Positions 26,813 to 35,903 of a stretch of 57,500 nt of DNA are shown here, piece after piece. Where the stretch lies: the NCBI GenBank assembly GCA_905221605.1, contig CAJNDS010002290.1, positions 387,501-445,000 of the forward strand. The letters run 5' to 3'. The notes beneath the pieces were generated by a model. That model did not search any database. It saw only the letters and a list, made by a program, of their open reading frames with translations, and had not been told where the DNA came from. Position numbers and translations under genes: made by a program. The stretch's first letter is position 1; every line of letters starts with the position of its first letter. The stretch comes from Symbiodinium natans (taxonomy: Eukaryota; Sar; Dinophyceae; Suessiales; Symbiodiniaceae).

Positions 26813-26908
26813 GGCTACTGGGCTGCCAAGGAGACGGCCTCTTCAGTGGAGTGGACGGACAAGCCGTCGGCCATCCTGCTCTACGCCGTGATGGCTCCTT
26901 GGGCTGGG
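26813..26908 (+). CDS. Candidate membrane exon flanked by TTTAGGG on both sides
   Basis: Starts exactly after a telomeric TTTAG and ends at GG|GTTTAG. Peptide: GYWAAKETASSVEWTDKPSA, then ILLYAVMAPWAG. Clear coding bias; the second half is hydrophobic. Similar MAPW segment at 27501-27556. Confidence 0.6.
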
Positions 26909-26909
26909 G

Positions 26910-27105
26910 TTTAGGGTTTAGGGTTTAGGGTTTAGGGTTTAGGGTTTAGGGTTTAGGGTTTAGGGTTTAGGGTTTAGGGTTTAGGGTTTAGGGTTTAGGG
27001 GTTAGGGGTTAGGGTTTAGGGTTTAGCGTTTAGGGTCTAGGGTCTAGGGTCTAGGGTCTAGGGTCTAGGTCTAGGGCTTAGGGTTTAGGGTGCAGGGTCG
27101 GGTTT
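26910..27105. repeat. (TTTAGGG)n tract with (GGGTCTA)n sub-block
   Basis: About 14 perfect units, then a local block of GGGTCTA variants (27030-27070). Confidence 0.95.
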
Positions 27106-27500
27106 CGGGATCCGAGCTTGCGTACTTTTCTGGTGGAGGGGGACGGGGTTTTGCCGGGGTCAGGCTCTGAGGGGTTTGGGGGCTCCTGAATTTTATACCT
27201 GCTGCCCCCAAATCCAACCTGCTGTCAGGGTGTAGGTTTTGGGTTGGTTGGATTCCACGAGTTTTTTCCTCTCCACGCCCGAAGTGAACTTCCCTCCCTA
27301 CTCACGCCATCCCATTTTCCGAAACCCGAAACACATTCACCAGGGCGTGCATGGTTAAGCACTGGAACCTGAACCCTGACCCCTAACCCTGAACCCCAAA
27401 CCCCAAACCCCAAACCCTAAACCTTAAACCCTGAGCCCTAACCCCTAAACCCTAAACCCTAAACCCCAAACTCCAAACTCCAAACCCCAAACCCTAACCT

Positions 27501-27556
27501 GCGAAGTCGGCTGCTGAGGTCTTCTGGCTGTCGCTCATGGCCCCTTGGCCCTGTCA
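27501..27556 (+). CDS. Candidate membrane exon, relative of 26813 exon
   Basis: AKSAAEVFWLSLMAPWPC, bounded by CCCTAACCT and CAGGGTTTG. Shares xSAxxxxxxxxMAPW with the 26813 exon: exon duplication or alternative exon. Confidence 0.45.
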
Positions 27557-27583
27557 GGGTTTGCATGGGGCTTATGCAGGGTT

Positions 27584-27692
27584 CAGGGTTTAGGGTCTAA
27601 ACCCTAAACCCTAAACCCTAAACCCTAAACCCTAAACCCTAAACCCTAAACCCTAAACCCTAAACCCTAAACCCTAAACCCTAAACCCTAAA
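27584..27692. repeat. Head-to-head telomeric junction then (CCCTAAA)n
   Basis: GGGTTTAGGGTCTAAACCC (27583-27604): the G-strand orientation flips to the C-strand within two bases, then about 13 CCCTAAA units. Confidence 0.85.
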
Positions 27693-28082
27693 TTCCCACC
27701 CGGCCTGCTTAGGCCGTACCCACCCTTTACTAGGGTGCCTGGACCCAGAAGATACCCGGCATCACCTTTACTCACCTTTACTGGATGGACAATGGGTGGA
27801 GCCATTGGAGATGGTCGAATAGAGAGCCCCTAGGGCTCGCCTCGCCACGAGGCCACCAAAGCTTGGCAATTGAGGGCGGCAGCCCTAAACCCTAAAAGGT
27901 AGTGGATTGGGTGGTGGCCTGTGAAAGCTCACAGCGGGTGGGGAGGAAGAACCCAGCACCAATGAAATTGTTGGATTACATTGACAAGAGATGCCTTCGC
28001 GTGACATGCCGCCCCCCCACACCCCCTGGGTGTGTAGGGGCGCCATTTACGCATGGCACTTACTGCCGCTGCGCGGCGAGAC
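27693..28082. other. Unique stretch, weak coding signal
   Basis: A 64-aa ORF at 27902-28093 (MDWVVACESSQRVGRKNPAP) is possible but lacks family features. Otherwise nothing recognised. Confidence 0.3.
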
Positions 28083-28182
28083 GCCCTAAACCCTAAACCC
28101 TAAACCCTAAACCCTAAACCCTAAACCCTAAACCCTAAACCCTAAACCCTAAACCCTAAACCCTAAACTCTAAACCCTAAAC
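28083..28182. repeat. (CCCTAAA)n tract
   Basis: About 14 units. Confidence 0.95.
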
Positions 28183-28245
28183 GTCCCCTAAGCCCCAAAA
28201 TCACTGAAACCCAAGGTTTTTTTTAAATAGACGACGCTCTGGCAG

Positions 28246-28322
28246 TCTTAATCTTGCCACTTGGCCCTGGGTGAAGGTCTTCGCGTGGCGCCGGGACCTT
28301 CTCTACTTGGAGGAGACCGGCA
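28246..28322 (+). CDS. Candidate exon
   Basis: After CTCTGGCAG: LNLATWPWVKVFAWRRDLLY, then LEETG, followed by GTATAT. Phase 1 in, so it could follow GPS exon 3 directly (2 nt out). Amphipathic and basic; loop or helix of a membrane protein. Confidence 0.55.
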
Positions 28323-28385
28323 GTATATGTTAGGGTCCTGTAAGGGCTAAGCCTAGAAATCCCTACATCCATTCCCTACAAAGCA

Positions 28386-28477
28386 TGGCGAGTTTTTATC
28401 CGATTGGACGTCAGTTGCTCGGCTTCGCCGCGTCGATGGACGCTTCCCGCACAGAAGCACTGTTGGAGGAGGCCAAC
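28386..28477 (+). CDS. Candidate exon, left of hairpin H
   Basis: MASFYPIGRQLLGFAASMDA, then SRTEALLEEAN, interrupted by a near-perfect hairpin element at 28478. Open coding sequence resumes after it. Confidence 0.45.
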
Positions 28478-28584
28478 CCAAAGGATCCATGTACCTATAT
28501 GGTATATACTTGGGCCTTAAAAGGGTTCCTATATGGTAGCTTCAGGGCCCAAGAATATACTATATAGGTACATGGATCCTTTGG
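28478..28584. mobile_element. Near-perfect hairpin element H inside coding-like sequence
   Basis: CCAAAGGATCCATGTACCTA at the left is exactly mirrored by TAGGTACATGGATCCTTTGG at the right; arms of about 40 bp, 107 bp total, no ORF. Very low arm divergence suggests a recent insertion. Confidence 0.85.
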
Positions 28585-28697
28585 TCAAGAGACGACCTCA
28601 GATATGCGCCGCCCAACAGCCCAAGATCGCTGTTGTCACCGCCAAAACCAGGTTCGAGGCGCGCCGCGGGACGAGAATCGCTCGCTCTGCCACACCC
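28585..28697 (+). CDS. Candidate exon, right of hairpin H
   Basis: VKRRPQICAAQQPKIAVVTA, then KTRFEARRGTRIARSATP and stop. Starts at the hairpin edge; an AACCAG|GTTCGA site inside could end it. Together with 28386-28477 it looks like one exon split by the hairpin. Confidence 0.45.
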
Positions 28698-28739
28698 TAA
28701 ACCTTATGTGTATGGTCAACGGCGTTCTTGTCAATGTTA

Positions 28740-29006
28740 GGGTTTGGGGTTTTAGGGTTTAGGCTTTAGGGTTTAACGTTTAGGGTTTGGGGTTTAGGGT
28801 CTTAGGGCTGTTTTTGGTTTAAGGGTTTTTGGGTTTTAGTGTTTTGCTGTTGTTGGGTTGGGCTTCAATGATTTTAGGGTTTTCCGGTTGTAGGGTCTAT
28901 GAGATCTTTTTGCAATGCCATATAGGCCTGTGTACTAAGCCCAGTAGGATGGGCTTCTTGTCTTGGCTCCTGAGGTTGCTTTTGTGAACTTTACAAAGCC
29001 CAACCC
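28740..29006. other. Decayed TTTAGGG units, no gene
   Basis: GGGTTT/TTAGGG fragments with T-rich spacers; nothing coding. Confidence 0.5.
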
Positions 29007-29150
29007 CTGAACCCTAAACCCTAAACCCTAAACCCTAAACCCTAAACCCTAAACCCTAAACCCTAAACCCTAAACCCTAAACCCTAAACCCTAAACCCTG
29101 AACCCTGAACCCTAAACCCTAAACCCTGAACCCTAAACCCTAAACCCTAA
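29007..29150. repeat. (CCCTAAA)n tract with CCCTGAA variants
   Basis: About 20 units. Confidence 0.95.
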
Positions 29151-29244
29151 AGGGTTTCGGCTTTCGTGGTTTAGGGACCCCGGAACCCCTTAAGCCCCGA
29201 CATCCCGTGACCCTGAACCGTCCGTAGCCCCCTTGCTCTTGGGA

Positions 29245-29328
29245 GGAGACCGACTGGACGGATCACAACTTCATCATGAAAGTTCCGCCCTCGCATCGTG
29301 TGCCGATAGGCTCGAGAGGGTCTCACAT
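29245..29328 (+). CDS. Candidate exon
   Basis: After TTGGGAG: ETDWTDHNFIMKVPPSHRVP, then IGSRGSH, followed by GTGAAG. Coding-like; product unknown. Confidence 0.45.
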
Positions 29329-29593
29329 GTGAAGAAGACTCGCTTCTATGCTCGGGTTTGGGGTTTGGGTTGAGAGTTCAGGACCGCTGAACCCTAAACC
29401 CTAAGCCCTAATCCCTAAACCCTAAAACCTCAACACCTAAACCCTAAACCCTAAAACCTCAACCCTGAACCCTAAGCCCGCAAAACCTCAACCCCTAAGC
29501 CCTAAAACCTAAACAGCGGGGTACCCGGAACTTTGGGTTCCGGCACACCATGCTTGCTTTTAAGATTAGGGGGCTCAGGCATTTGAGGTTTGG

Positions 29594-29880
29594 GAGCCCT
29601 AAACCCTAAACCCTAAACCCTAAACCCTAAACCCTAAACCCTAAACCCTAAACCCTAAACCCTAAACCCTAAACCCTAAACCCTAAACCCTAAACCCTAA
29701 ACCCTAAACCCTAAACCCTAAACCCTAAACCCTTCACCCTAAACCCTAAACCCTAAACCCTAAACCCTAAACCCTAAACCCTAAACCCTAAACCCTAAAC
29801 CCTAAACCCTAAACCCTAAACCCTAAACCCTAAACCCTAAACCCTAAACCCTAAACCCTAAACCCTAAACCCTAAACCCT
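29594..29880. repeat. (CCCTAAA)n tract, about 285 bp
   Basis: About 40 units, one CTTCACC interruption at about 29734. Followed directly by mini-element D2. Confidence 0.97.
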
Positions 29881-30320
29881 TGGACCCGGAGTAGGTCCTA
29901 GTTTTCCTTTTAAGGGTTGAGGTTCCCTTATAATCCCCTTAAAACCAGAAAGGGCGCTCTTGCTATTCCTGGGTTACTCCCGGGACGAGGCTTTTAGGGC
30001 TGGCGAAGGCCAGACTCTCAAAGTCGTAGACTCTAGATCCTAAGCAGTAGGTTCATGGGTATTTATTGCTAGGGTTTAGGGTTTAGGGTTTAGGGTTTAG
30101 GGTTTAGGGTTTAGGGTTTAGGGTTTAGGGTTTAGGGTTTAGGGTTTAGGGTTTAGGGTTTAGGGTTAGGGTTCCAGCTCGAAAGCGCAACTTGGTGGTT
30201 CTGATTAGAGGGTAAGTTTCGGCATCTCTAGGGCTACTAGGACCCAGAGTAGGCCCTTATTCACTTTTGTTTTCGGTTTAGGTTCCTGTACCATCCCCTT
30301 TAAAGCAAAAAGGGCCCCTA
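29881..30320. mobile_element. Two family D mini-elements around a telomeric tract and a short exon
   Basis: D2 (29881-30000, GGACCCGGAGTAGG ... TATTCCTGGGTTACTC) and D3 (30239-30320, GGACCCAGAGTAGG, cut off by telomeric units). Consensus ends GGACCCAGAGTAGG and CCTAGGTTACTCTGGGTCC are inverted repeats. Between them: (TTTAGGG)n 30067-30168. Confidence 0.6.
30178..30211 (+). CDS. Candidate micro-exon with GTAAGT donor
   Basis: 34 nt between GGTTCCAG and a perfect GTAAGT. Peptide RKRNLVVLIR. The acceptor is 8 nt after a TTTAGGG array. Confidence 0.45.
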
Positions 30321-30389
30321 AACCCCAACCCTACACCCTAAACCCAAATCCCCAAACCCTAAACCCCAAACATATTTTTCCTGGGTTTA

Positions 30390-30535
30390 CATACCCCCCC
30401 GCCCCGCCCCCCCCTCTTAAGGTTTAGGTTTGGCTTCCTAGCCCGATAATTTGGCCCCCCCCCCCCTCCCTCCCCCCCTCCCTCCCCCCCCCCCCCCCCC
30501 CCCTCCCCCACCCCACCCCCCCCCCCCTCGTCCTT
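30390..30535. repeat. C-rich low-complexity block
   Basis: Long C runs with scattered T/A; compare the G-rich blocks at 26586, 49100 and 55216. Confidence 0.9.
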
Positions 30536-30560
30536 AAGAACCCTGTAATCCCTCGGCCAG

Positions 30561-30622
30561 GCACGGACTACTGCAAAGGCCTCTGCCTTAGCGTCCTGCG
30601 ACTTTGCTCGCGGCGACGAGCT
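30561..30622 (+). CDS. Candidate exon, Cys-rich basic
   Basis: After TCGGCCAG: TDYCKGLCLSVLRLCSRRRA, followed by GTGAGG. Good splice sites and coding bias. Confidence 0.5.
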
Positions 30623-30989
30623 GTGAGGGGCTTTAAGCCCTTTGCTTGCATTTTGTTTGGCATCTTTTTTGACGGTTTCCCTAAACCCTAAAACCTAAAC
30701 CCTAAACTCCAAACTCTAAACTCTAAACCCGAATTAGGCCGTCCGGTGCTTAGACGCGTCGATTTCCCAAACTGGTGCTGCATCCGGCATCTTACTACTT
30801 AGTAGCCCAATGTTGCCCACTTACCCTTCTGTGGTAAAGTAACCAACCCCCAAAAGGGTTACCCTTATTGTAGCATGGCTACTGGCCACTTCGACAGCTT
30901 ACTATTGGCTCGCCTGTGCCGTTACCATTCCGAGACATCTCCCATGGAGGCAGGTTGACAGGGAGGAGCCCTCGGAAAGAGAGAGGCCC

Positions 30990-31440
30990 TAAACCCTGAA
31001 CCCTAAACGCTGAACCCTCGACCCTAAACCCTAAACCCTAAACCCTAAACCCTAAACCCTAAACCCTAAACCCTAAACCCTAAACCCTAAACCCTAAACC
31101 CTAAACCCTAATTAACCCTAAACCCTAAACCCTAAACGCTGAACCCTCGACCCTAAACGCTGAACCCTCGACCCTAAACCCTAAACCCTAAACCCTAAAC
31201 CCTAAACCCTAAACCCTAAACCCTAAACCCTAAACCCTAAACCCTAAACCCTAAACCCTAAACCCTAAACCCTAAACCCTAAACCCTAAACCCTAAACCC
31301 TAAACCCTAAACCCTAAACCCTAAACCCTAAACCCTAAACCCTAAACCCTAAACCCTAAACCCTAAACCCTAAACCCTAAACAACACCCTAAACGCTGAA
31401 CCTTCGACCCTAAACCCTAGACCCTAAACCCAAACCCTAA
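30990..31440. repeat. (CCCTAAA)n tract, about 450 bp, longest in the window
   Basis: About 60 units with repeated CGCTGAACCCTCGACC variants at 31005, 31135 and 31155, indicating local block duplication within the array. Confidence 0.97.
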
Positions 31441-31613
31441 CGATGAAAACCCTCGAGTCCTGGAGCCCTCACTTGCCCCAAGCCCTAACGTAAATCCCTG
31501 ACACCAACCCTAAGCATCATCCACCAGCAGTCGCCACAAGAAGGGTTTAGGGTTTAGGATTTAGGGTTTAGGGTTTGGGGTTTAGGGTTTAGGGCAACCC
31601 GGTGAATCATCAG

Positions 31614-31705
31614 AAGAATGACGGCCCTGATCCGCAAGCAGCAGTTGCCCATCGAGGTCGCCATAGAACAGCGACCGATCGATGAAGCGAGCACTTTGAA
31701 GACCG
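31614..31705 (+). CDS. Candidate exon, left of hairpin I
   Basis: RMTALIRKQQLPIEVAIEQR, then PIDEASTLKT. Strong coding character; interrupted at about 31706 by a hairpin element. Confidence 0.55.
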
Positions 31706-31826
31706 ACCGGTATTCTACTATCTGCTTAAGCAGCCCCCCGGAAAAGCAAGAATATTCTTCCTTGTAAGGATATGAAAGGGAGTTTTATCTTTTGGGGGGC
31801 TCTTAATTAAGCAATTAGTAGCGTTC
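31706..31826. mobile_element. Hairpin mini-element I in coding-like sequence
   Basis: CTACTATCTGCTTAAGCAGC...CCCCCG pairs with GGGGGGCTCTTAATTAAGCAATTAGTAG. A related right arm (CTTAGTTAAGCGAATAGTAG) is at about 43530-43552. No ORF. Confidence 0.65.
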
Positions 31827-31885
31827 AGACGGCGTTACCGGATGCACATTGCTTTGCCCTTGCTGCGCAGTGGGACTTGGGACGC
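31827..31885 (+). CDS. Candidate exon, right of hairpin I
   Basis: FRRRYRMHIALPLLRSGTWD, then AL. A second frame (VQTALPDAHCFALAAQWDLG) is also open. Probably continues the 31614 exon. Confidence 0.4.
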
Positions 31886-32042
31886 CCTAAACCCTAAACC
31901 CCAACCCCAAATCCCCAACCCTAGCCCCAAACCCTGAGCCCCAAACCGAAACCCTAGACCCTGAACCCCAAACCCTAAACCCTAAAACCTATGCCCTAAA
32001 GCCTAGACCCTCAACCCTATACCTCGCGTCGCTACTGCGCAG

Positions 32043-32156
32043 TCGACCATCTTCGGCGAGCATGCTCAGGTGGCTCAGAACCACCGACACGGGCGAGAGC
32101 CTCTTTCTCTACGTCTCGTTGCTGCCCGACTGCTCTTGGCTTGGAGTCTATAGCGG
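32043..32156 (+). CDS. Candidate exon
   Basis: After CTACTGCGCAG: RPSSASMLRWLRTTDTGESL, then FLYVSLLPDCSWLGVYS, followed by G|GTTTAG. One of the clearest isolated exons. Its 3' end plus telomeric unit is tandemly duplicated (CTCTTGGCTTGGAGTCTATA / CTCTTGGCTTAGAGTCTATA). Confidence 0.6.
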
Positions 32157-32411
32157 TTTAGGGCTCCTCTTGGCTTAGAGTCTATAGTGGTTTAGGGAGT
32201 GAGGGTTTGGGGTTTAGGGTTTAGGGTTTAGGGTTTAGGGTTTAGGGTTTAGGGTTTAGGGTTTAGGGTTTAGGGTCAGAGCTTCAGGCTTGAAGGGTTA
32301 GGAGAAACAGGGTTAGGAGAAACAGGGTTTAGGGTTTAGGGTTTAGGGTTTAGGGTTTAGGGTTTAGGGCTTAGGGTTTAGGGTTTAGGGTTTAGGGTTT
32401 AGGAGAAACAG

Positions 32412-32484
32412 AACTTCCCGACCCAAGAGTGCCAGAGCCGTTCAGATCCTGAAATTCACAAAGCTTTACAAGCCTAACCGGAAT
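32412..32484 (+). CDS. Candidate exon, basic helix
   Basis: After GAAACAG: TSRPKSARAVQILKFTKLYK. Spaced basic residues in a hydrophobic helix recall channel linkers, but no family call is justified. Confidence 0.45.
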
Positions 32485-32504
32485 CTTTATGTCCCTACGC
32501 CCTA

Positions 32505-32700
32505 ACCCTTAAACCCTTAAACCCTTAAACCCTTAAACCCTTAAACCCTTAAACCCTTAAACCCTTAAACCCTTAAACCCTTAAACCCTTAAACCCTTAA
32601 ACCCTTAAACCCTTAAACCCTAAACCCTAAACCCTAAAGCCTAAACCCTAAACCAAAAACCCTAAACCCTAAACCCTAAACCCTAAACCCTACACCTCTC
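32505..32700. repeat. (CCCTTAAA)n homogeneous variant array
   Basis: About 14 copies of the 8-bp variant CCCTTAAA (32508-32615), then ordinary CCCTAAA units. Confidence 0.95.
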
Positions 32701-32785
32701 AACCTCCCAGCCTCAACAAAGGCGGCAAAAACTCCTGCCACCCTCCCTAAGCCCACAGCCCGAAACCCCAAGCCCTAGACCTCGA

Positions 32786-33120
32786 ACGCCCTAAACCCTA
32801 AACCCCTAAACCCTAAACCCTAAACCCTAAACCCTAAACCCTAAACCCTAAACCCTAAACCCTAAACCCTAAACCCTAAACCCTAAACCCTAAACCCTAA
32901 ACCCTAAACCCTAAACCCTAAACCCTAAACCCTGACGCTCCAAACCCTAAACGAACGAAGGTTTCGAAAGAACAGCTTCGAACCGTAACTGCCTGAACAC
33001 CCTAAGCCCCACCACCCGAAGCCCTACACGAACCCTAAACCCTAAACCCGAAACCCTAAAACCCCAAACCCCAAACCCCAAACCCCAAACCCCAAACCCC
33101 AAACCCTAAACCCTAAACCC
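32786..33120. repeat. (CCCTAAA)n and (CCCCAAA)n tracts
   Basis: CCCTAAA 32790-32932; a small island (VSKEQLRTVTA possible at about 32960); then CCCCAAA units 33060-33115. Confidence 0.9.
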
Positions 33121-33199
33121 CACTGAGGCTGGGAGTTCACAGTCAGCTGGCCGTACAAAGCGGCCTCTCAGTTTCGACGTCGCTGGGCTTGGCCTGGTC

Positions 33200-33960
33200 T
33201 TGGGGCTTTTGGGGTTTGGGGTTTAGGGTTTGGGGTTTAAGGTTCAGGGTTCAGGGCCAAGCTTCGGGTTCAGGCTTTTGGGGTTTAGGGTTGATTGAGG
33301 GTATAAGGGGGTTCAGGTTTTCAGGGGTTGAGGGTTTTAGCGTTTAGGGCTTAGGGTTGGGGCTTCATTGTCCTGATCTTGGTGTCTAGGGTTTTGGGGG
33401 CCTTCAGGGTTTCTTGCAGGTTTAGGACTAGGATGCCCAGTAGTACCCTTGTAAACCCCTTTTAGCAAAAAAGGGCACCCTTTTTTAAGCCTAGGTTACT
33501 GGGCAGCCTAGAGGGACTTTAGGGGCTTCAGGGGTTTTAGGGTTTTTAGGGGCTGCCGGGGTTTAGGGTTTAGAGGCTCTTGGGGCTCACGGGTTCTGGA
33601 AATTCGAAGGTTTTTGGGCTTAGGGTTTCAGGGGTTTCGGGTTGAGAGGTTCTAGAGGTTTAGGGTCTGAGCCCTTAAGCCCCATATAGACCCTAAACCC
33701 TTTGGGGGTTTTAGGGGCTTAAGGTTTTTGCCCTTAAGCCCCAATGAACCCCTAAACCCGAAACCAACCCCAAACTCTAAGCCCATACAGGCCCGAATGC
33801 CTCGGAAGATGGGTTCAGGCTTGAGGATTTCGGGCTTCAGTGTTTCAGGGTTTAGGGATTTCGGGTTTAGGGCTTTAGGGTTTTAGGTGGTTCGGGTTTG
33901 GGGTTTTAGGGGTTGAAGGATTTCGGGGGGCTTGGGGCTTCCTCGCAAAACTTTGGGCTT
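33200..33960. other. Decayed telomere-like units with one family D element
   Basis: G-rich GGGTTT/TTAGGG/TTCGGG fragments in a long run; family D6 at about 33425-33512. A weak island at 33125-33190 (HSQLAVQSGLSVSTSLG). No gene. Confidence 0.5.
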
Positions 33961-34032
33961 GGGGTTTAGGGTTTAGGGTTTAGGGTTTAGGGTTTAGGGT
34001 TTAGGGTTTAGGGTTTAGGGTTTAGGGTTTAG

Positions 34033-34099
34033 GATTTACTGACCTTTCTGGCACACTGTTTGTTGGCTGGAGTTATCAGGCGCCATAGCTTGGTCTTCA
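34033..34099 (+). CDS. Candidate transmembrane exon
   Basis: Begins right after a telomeric TTTAG: DLLTFLAHCLLAGVIRRHSL, then VF, before GTTTAAAC. One hydrophobic helix followed by basic residues (positive-inside pattern). Confidence 0.55.
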
Positions 34100-34129
34100 T
34101 GTTTAAACTCAATCAAACCCCACACCTCA

Positions 34130-34435
34130 AACCCCAAACCCCAAACCCGAAACCCTAAACCCCAAACCCCAAACCCCACACCTCAAACCCCAAACCCCAA
34201 ACCCCAAACCCCAAACCCCAAGCCCCAAACCCCAAACCCAAAACCCTAAACCCCAAACCCCAAACCCCAAACCCCAAACCCCAAACCCCAAACCCTAACC
34301 CTAAACCCCAAACCCCAAACCCCAAACCCTAAACCCCAAACCCTAAACCCTAACCCTAACCCTAAACCCTAAACCCTGAACCCTGAACCCTAAACCCTAA
34401 ACCCTAAACCCTAAACCCTAACCCTAAGCTAACCT
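34130..34435. repeat. (CCCCAAA)n variant array grading into CCCTAAA
   Basis: About 27 CCCCAAA units, then CCCTAA/CCCTAAA. 305 bp. Confidence 0.95.
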
Positions 34436-34458
34436 TCAGGGTTCGAGGGCGCCCCAAG

Positions 34459-34650
34459 GTTGCGCATGCACCTCATCAACAAGCGCGGTTGGGTGCAGAA
34501 CGACCTTGCCACCTCCAGTTGCAGCTTGTCTTGATACAGGTAATACAGGGGGTTTAGGGCTTAGGGTGCTTAGGGTTTAGGGTTTAGGGCAACTGCAGCT
34601 TGTCTTGATACAGGTAATACAGGGGGGTTTAGGGGCTTAGGGTGCTTAGG
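34459..34650 (+). CDS. Candidate exon with duplicated 3' end
   Basis: Reads RMHLINKRGWVQNDLATSS from about 34466. The downstream CAG|GTAATA donor context is tandemly duplicated with its telomeric tail (34520-34578 and 34592-34650). All three frames are open, so the frame is tentative. Confidence 0.4.
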
Positions 34651-34671
34651 ACCTTAAGCGCTCGAACCCAG

Positions 34672-34738
34672 GTGACGTGCTCCGTGGCCGCCTCTCTGCC
34701 CTTCGCAACGAAGTCCCCAAGGCCTTTGGGAGTCGAAG
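34672..34738 (+). CDS. Candidate exon
   Basis: After GAACCCAG: DVLRGRLSALRNEVPKAFGS, then R, before GTTTGAG. Phase 2 in, 2 out. Strong coding bias. Confidence 0.5.
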
Positions 34739-35120
34739 GTTTGAGGGTTTGGGGTTTTGGGTGTAGGGTTTAGGGTTTAGGGTTTTGGGTGTAGGGTTTG
34801 GGGATTAGGGCTTAGGGTTGATTGTGAGGATAGAAAGGGGTTTGGGGCTTAGGCTTTGACATTTCGGGACTTGTGTCTCAGGGCCGTTGCCACTTGAGGA
34901 TTTTGGAATTTAGGCTGTAGGGTTGTCGAGTTTAGTAGGGTTAGCACTTATGGAAAGGAGGGACCGTCATAAAGGACGTTAGGGGTAATGTCGGGGGCTA
35001 CTTTGGTTTTGAGGGATTGTACTGGCATATACAGATTAAGGGTCGTGCCCTCGTTACGTTTCTTAAGCTTTTGAATTTGGGTGAAGTTGTTGCTTTGGGG
35101 TTCATGTGAGCCGATTGCAG

Positions 35121-35181
35121 CACCACGTATCATACGGCCCGTGGCAAAATCGACAGCCTGCAGCGCTGCGTGGCGGCTTGC
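35121..35181 (+). CDS. Candidate exon
   Basis: After CGATTGCAG: TTYHTARGKIDSLQRCVAAC. Good acceptor; end uncertain. Confidence 0.4.
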
Positions 35182-35835
35182 TACTAGGGTCCAGGGGTCC
35201 TGTTACGTAGTTCCGAGGGCTACCCAAACTTAATACCACCCCCCCGGCCCACCTACAGTGAAATATGTGGAGGGTGGCCAACCTGCAACCGCCACCAGGG
35301 TAGTGTAAAAGACCAGTTTAAATCAACCCCCCCCACACCCCCCTCCCCTCTCCAGCACTCCAATCCCCCCCGGGGTTGGGTTGGCTGGAGGAGGGTTTAG
35401 GGTTTAGGGTTTAGGGTTTAGGGTTTAGGGTTTAGGGTTTAGGGTTTAGGGGGGGGTCTATTTCCGGATGTTGAAAGTGCTGGGCGGCCAGCCGCCGTGC
35501 TCTACGGAGGTAGTATGAAGTACCTGTTTGACTGTTTGCCTGTCCGGATATCTACAACCCGGCACCGTAAGCCCTAATCACCTAATCCCTAAACCCGAAA
35601 CACCAACCCCAAAACGCGTGTGTAGGACCCTTCTATGACCCCCAAAGGTGGAGCTGTTGGCCGCCCCTGGGAAGCTAACCTCGACACCTCTCTAACGGTA
35701 GCTACATGGGCCCGAAGCTCCTTAAAGGGTTGTGATGTATGGGTACGTAATTTGTGTAGAGTATATAAGGGGTGTATAAGGGGTTCCCATCTTGAGGGCC
35801 CACACTAGGCGCTTAGAACCTCACGCCCAAGTCCC
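35182..35835. other. Unique and low-complexity stretch
   Basis: C-rich patches, a (TTTAGGG)n tract 35393-35447, and one possible exon 35457-35511 (YFRMLKVLGGQPPCSTE before GTAGTA). Otherwise nothing clear. Confidence 0.4.
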
Positions 35836-35839
35836 GCAG

Positions 35840-35903
35840 GCTTTTGTCAGTTTCTTCGAGCTGTCCTTCGTGGGCTGCTTTTGGGTCTTCTTTCAGGCGG
35901 GCG
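35840..35903 (+). CDS. Candidate transmembrane exon
   Basis: After GTCCCGCAG: AFVSFFELSFVGCFWVFFQA. Strong hydrophobic helix, ended by GGCGGTTAGGG. Confidence 0.5.

Noticed and set aside
30990-31440. CRISPR array
   Set aside because: The unit is a 7-bp telomere repeat without spacers, in a eukaryotic context.
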